From CAZMSQ01 sp964569025 (GTDB lineage Bacteria; Bacteroidota; Bacteroidia; Chitinophagales; Saprospiraceae), in the NCBI GenBank assembly GCA_964569025.1, contig CAZMSQ010000072.1, positions 1 through 7,502 of the forward strand: 7,502 bases of DNA. The letters are read 5' to 3'. The notes beneath the pieces were generated by a model. It was given only the letters and a program-made list of their open reading frames with translations. It was not told the DNA's origin and did no database searches. Below, in pieces: positions 6,101 through 7,502 of the stretch; position 1 is the first letter of the stretch; the number at the start of each line of letters is the position of its first letter. A program made the position numbers and the translations under genes.

Positions 6101-7502
6101 TAATCGGGTGTTCCACCTGATGGGGCGGCTGATGCAGACCCGTCATTGGCTCCCGGATCAGACTCGCCAGTGGCCTGTGCATTCGCAAGCAGTTGATCTG
6201 GCTCGGAGATGGTTACAGAAACCACATCTTCACAATTGCTGCTTGCATCTGAGACAGTCACCGAATAGACCCCTGCTGAGAGTCCAGTGACCGCAGGCGC
6301 TGTCTCCCCATTGCTCCACAGGTAGTCAAGCTGACCATTCCCACCTGTTGCAGTCACCTCTGCTGATCCATCAGACGCTCCGAAGCAGTTAGCATCTGTC
6401 TGGGCTGACAGCGAAGCCTCCACTTCAGGTGCTGCCTCGACGAGGACCTCATCAATCATGGAGCATCCGTTGCTTTGGTTGAATACTTCAAGGACGTAGG
6501 TGCCGGCCTGGTCCACAACGGGGTTCAGTGTTTCGGCACCAGACTGGATGTTTCCATCGGCGGTGGTCCACATGTATGTATATTCTCCGCCTTGAGAGGA
6601 TTGAGAGGCATCCAGCACCAAATCTGGAGTTGCACAATCCAGTTGCGCATCATCACCCGCATCGGCTGTAGGCGCTTGCTGATCGACATTGACGGTGAGA
6701 TCGTCTGAGCCTGTACAGCCAGTTTGGACGCAGGTGACGGTCAGCTCGACAGTACCACCAGAGCAGTCAGTGGTAAAGCGGATGCTGTCATTGCTGATGG
6801 TCGCACATCCCTCAGGATCATTGAGGGTATAAGTGTATTCTCCGCATCCGTTGATGCCGGGCACAATAATCTGCTCAGGATTTGCACAATCCAACAAAAT
6901 GTCCGGTCCGAGGCTCACTTCTGGCTCTTCTGTATTCTGAATAATTTCTACGCTGTCAAATGAGACACATGATGAGTCGGCGGTTCGAATTTCCAGATAA
7001 TAATATCCAGGCGCATCGACGGTAGGAGTGAGGGTGGAATCGCCTTCAACAAAATTACCGACATCAGTGCTCCAGGTATAGATGAGCAGGCTGTCATCGA
7101 CTGATTCGGAGGCGTCAATCATCACTTGATCAGCAATGCAATTGAGCAATCCTGGTGTATCAAGAACGAGGAGCGGGGGTTCGACTTGTCCACCAATCAT
7201 CACAGTATCGATGGTTACGCATCCGTTGCCGGAGTTGTTGACCTCAAGGATGTAGGTGCCCGGTGTATCAACAAGCGGGGTCAGTGTCTGCTCCCCTGAG
7301 ACAATATTTCCGTCTGGCGAGGTCCAGTTGTAGTTGATCGTTCCTCCGGAGGAGCCCATGCCCTGAATGGTCAGTTCTGGGTCTTCACAAGTCATGCTCG
7401 TATCCGGACCGGCGTTTGCCATCGGAGGCGGGATATTCCCGACGAATGTGACATCTGTAGTGGTGCAATTGTTTTGGTCAGTGATTGTGACCGTGTATGC
7501 CC
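3184..7502 (-). CDS. Large multi-module T9SS-secreted surface protein (SprB-like adhesin), 5' end missing
   Basis: This is probably an exported adhesin or matrix protein. The frame is open to the right edge: 1438 residues are visible, with no signal peptide or true start. I number from the Met codon at 7422-7420, which is internal; 26 more residues precede it in frame, including YTVTITDQNNC, a module tail. Order: PKD-like modules to about 331, nine SprB-type modules (334-1013), two HYR modules (1014-1171), two SprB-type modules (1172-1326), a short linker, and a T9SS type A sorting domain (1336-1412). The composition is rich in Gly, Thr, Ser, Asp and Asn, with few Lys or Arg, typical of extracellular beta-sandwich proteins. 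Flavobacterium johnsoniae SprB, the gliding adhesin, shares the repeat family but is far larger and uses a type B sorting domain. This protein may therefore not serve gliding. No enzyme domain is visible, though one could lie upstream. The module families and secretion route are secure; the role is inferred. Confidence 0.93.
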   Translation of the reverse strand, partial: AYTVTITDQNNCTTTDVTFVGNIPPPMANAGPDTSMTCEDPELTIQGMGSSGGTINYNWTSPDGNIVSGEQTLTPLVDTPGTYILEVNNSGNGCVTIDTVMIGGQVEPPLLVLDTPGLLNCIADQVMIDASESVDDSLLIYTWSTDVGNFVEGDSTLTPTVDAPGYYYLEIRTADSSCVSFDSVEIIQNTEEPEVSLGPDILLDCANPEQIIVPGINGCGEYTYTLNDPEGCATISNDSIRFTTDCSGGTVELTVTCVQTGCTGSDDLTVNVDQQAPTADAGDDAQLDCATPDLVLDASQSSQGGEYTYMWTTADGNIQSGAETLNPVVDQAGTYVLEVFNQSNGCSMIDEVLVEAAPEVEASLSAQTDANCFGASDGSAEVTATGGNGQLDYLWSNGETAPAVTGLSAGVYSVTVSDASSNCEDVVSVTISEPDQLLANAQATGESDPGANDGSASAAPSGGTPDYTYLWSNGETSETITGLEPGSYTVTVTDANGCVTEQSVTVASAGCAFSVQTDVTSTSCFGGTDGSASIVIAGGQEPFSYQWSSGGQDATEENLAAGDYTVTVSDASNCPAVLQISISQPEQIDISVGETQQILCNGDQTGALTASAGGGTGNLGYLWSTGDQGQEVTGLPAGTYSVIVTDENGCENEQSYTLSQPDPVSAQLDATDESSFGANDGSASALPQGGTPDYQYLWTTGAETPVITGLEPGTYCVTITDANNCQTTECVDIQAFNCAISAQITVDPVTCPNGDDGTAELEIVSGSSPFTFNWSSGGSDEIETNLTAGDYEVTLTDANNCEAVFSFTVEQPDELSFGEVIADIDCHGNANGSISVQPAGGTPGYTFEWNTGADGDMIDGLKAGDYSLTLTDANSCSSKSTFTITEPDELLISSSEIVNASCFGEETGSISVEATGGTGDYGYLWSNGASGSNNTGVPAGSYSVTLTDDNGCETTQSFEITEPPVLDVTIGTVQNVSCPNDNTGSASVVVSGGTPGYLYAWSSGSQSETANNLTAGLYTVDVTDANGCVTTTEVEIEANDTEAPLVSTQDVTIFLDENGNANLPAAQVDNGSTDNCNIATLVLSQSAFGCADLGDNSVTLQAADATGNTAENTATVTVLDILPPQIICPDHIMSTDCSGEVNYDLPEFDDNCSADVTLIEGPAPNESFPLGTTTVVWEAIDPSGNTAQCEFEVTVTNTLESNAINGGPACFGESNGSAFVETTGGNGGNTYIWSTGEQGQEAVELPAGFHTVTVTDQTGCISVSEITIAENPEISLLSIDVTNEIEDNQNGAITIEATGGTEPLTFEWFLDGVLMGNSSTLNNIGSGVYTLIVTDAFGCSYTEEIEVESVTSAIHPEFDRTISVYPNPTSGFVTIEIDGLTGAGAMVEIWSLDGRNLYNTVQVASTNRLDLNDLPGGVYVLKIRIDEQWTARKLTITR
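3187..3417 (-). other. T9SS type A C-terminal sorting domain
   Basis: The last 77 residues (1336-1412) begin ISVYPNPTSGFVTIEI, continue with VEIWSLDGRNLY and LNDLPGGVYVLKI, and end KLTITR. These are the hallmark blocks of the type A sorting domain (the Por secretion system family). Such domains direct a protein across the outer membrane through the type IX machinery and are then cleaved off, often with attachment of the mature protein to surface lipopolysaccharide. The match is direct; attachment is known for the family and inferred here. Confidence 0.95.
3445..3909 (-). repeat. Two SprB-type modules between the HYR pair and the sorting domain
   Basis: Module S10 (residues 1172-1245) is standard, with ACFGESNGSAFV, a TYIWSTG strand and VTVTDQTGC; its two cysteines are 50 residues apart. 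Module S11 (1246-1326) keeps GAITIEATGGTEPLTFEW and YTLIVTDAFGC but lacks the first cysteine, having EDNQNG in place of CFG. It also has a longer central loop (FLDGVLMGNSST). It is the last folded module before the short linker to the sorting domain. Confidence 0.85.
3910..4383 (-). other. Pair of HYR modules
   Basis: Residues 1014-1092 and 1093-1171 are two hyalin-repeat (HYR) modules, an immunoglobulin-like extracellular fold. The second is canonical: PPQIICPDHI, FDDNCSADV, FPLGTTTVVWEAIDPSGNTA, then CEFEVTVT, with cysteines at 1102, 1111, 1126 and 1163. The first is looser: EAPLVSTQDVTIFLDENGN, STDNC and VTLQAADATGNTA, with cysteines only at 1050 and 1064. They interrupt the SprB array. 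HYR modules are often thought to act in adhesion or as spacers. Confidence 0.9.
4384..6423 (-). repeat. Array of nine SprB-type modules (S1-S9)
   Basis: Residues 334-1013 hold nine modules of about 75-76 residues: S1 334-408, S2 409-484, S3 485-559, S4 560-636, S5 637-711, S6 712-786, S7 787-862, S8 863-937 and S9 938-1013. Each follows the plan CFG..DGSA, then GGTPxYxYxWSxG, then LxAGxYxVTVTDANGC, then a strand ending in EPD or similar. In S1, S3, S4 and S6-S9 the first and last conserved cysteines are 50-51 residues apart. S2 and S5 have lost the first cysteine (DPGAND and SFGAND). The family is the SprB repeat, found in secreted Bacteroidota proteins. At DNA level the copies are well diverged, so the array is not a fresh expansion. 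Confidence 0.93.
5065..6423 (-). repeat. Three-module super-repeat, S1-S2-S3 and S4-S5-S6
   Basis: Two consecutive blocks of about 227 residues (334-559 and 560-786; bases 5746-6423 and 5065-5745) share module order and module-specific features. The first module of each is followed by a linker and then GANDGSASA in the middle module (427 and 651). The middle modules lack the CFG cysteine and have GGTPDY, then ITGLEPG. The third modules begin with an extra cysteine (CAFS at 485, CAIS at 712) and have WSSGG, then NLxAGDY and NC. This indicates duplication of a three-module unit, followed by divergence. Confidence 0.8.
6430..7502 (-). repeat. PKD-like module array at the visible N-terminal end
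   Basis: From the window edge to residue 331 there are four modules of roughly 78-85 residues, plus the tail of one more. P1 (1-78), P2 (79-162) and P4 (248-330) share a pattern: an opening such as ANAGPD or ADAGDD, a Cys in a loop, a YxW strand, DGNI or similar, a TLxPxVDxxGTY stretch, and a closing Cys 56-57 residues after the first. P3 (163-247; bases 6682-6936) is deviant: it keeps LGPDILLDCANPEQI but lacks the W and the TLxPxVD segment, and carries six cysteines. The fold assignment (PKD or immunoglobulin-like) is by general resemblance. Such modules often precede SprB arrays in Saprospiria-like proteins. Confidence 0.75.

Noticed and set aside
4384..6423. CRISPR array or recent DNA satellite
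   Set aside because: The periodicity of about 225-230 bases is at protein level, the DNA copies are diverged, and there is no short exact repeat with unique spacers.
7420..7422. ATG on the minus strand as the start of the large adhesin
   Set aside because: The same frame stays open to the window edge and the 26 residues before it (for example YTVTITDQNNC) are the tail of another extracellular module. A start here would also leave no signal peptide for an exported protein.
3184..7422. Several open frames of 60-100 codons on the plus strand, antisense to the adhesin gene (for example 3730-4044 and 5323-5580)
   Set aside because: Their products look like low-complexity translations of the opposite strand, match no family I know, and recur because the modules repeat.
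1..7502. A defence, toxin or mobile-element system
   Set aside because: No transposase, integrase, nuclease, toxin or tRNA-like sequence was recognised; all coding frames are accounted for by housekeeping genes, one unknown membrane protein and the adhesin.

Overview
The window looks like chromosomal DNA from a member of the Bacteroidota. Three things point there. The large protein on the right ends in a type IX secretion (T9SS) type A sorting domain and carries SprB and HYR modules. One promoter matches the Bacteroidetes TTTG / TAnnTTTG pattern. No gene start has a clear Shine-Dalgarno sequence. Long strings of PKD-like, SprB and HYR modules are common in Saprospiria (Lewinella and relatives), so I lean towards that class, but this is inference from architecture only.

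Left half (1-3150), compact housekeeping genes. The 5' 229 codons of surE (nucleotidase) run leftwards off the edge. The gene for the DNA polymerase III delta subunit (holA) diverges from it across a 109-base gap. A gene for a small hydrophobic protein with a signal peptide (DUF6992-like) lies tail-to-tail with holA and overlaps it by 10 bases. It is followed, divergently, by maf, a nucleoside triphosphate pyrophosphatase of the dTTP/UTP type. maf has a textbook Bacteroidetes promoter, whose position decides its start codon. These genes act independently (nucleotide clean-up, replication clamp loading, unknown envelope role); I see no shared pathway.

Right half (3184-7502), one reading frame on the minus strand that enters from beyond the right edge and encodes at least 1438 residues. 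From N- to C-terminus it shows at least four PKD-like modules, nine SprB-type modules, two HYR modules, two more SprB-type modules and a T9SS type A sorting domain. It is most likely a secreted, surface-attached adhesin or matrix protein. A hairpin with A- and T-tracts between maf and this gene probably terminates transcription from both sides.

There are no RNA genes, insertion sequences, CRISPR arrays, phage genes or toxin/defence modules that I can support, and no gene-free stretch over 300 bases. I found no convincing undescribed system. The most interesting material is the internal architecture of the large adhesin: a three-module super-repeat, a near-fixed cysteine spacing, and two deviant modules.
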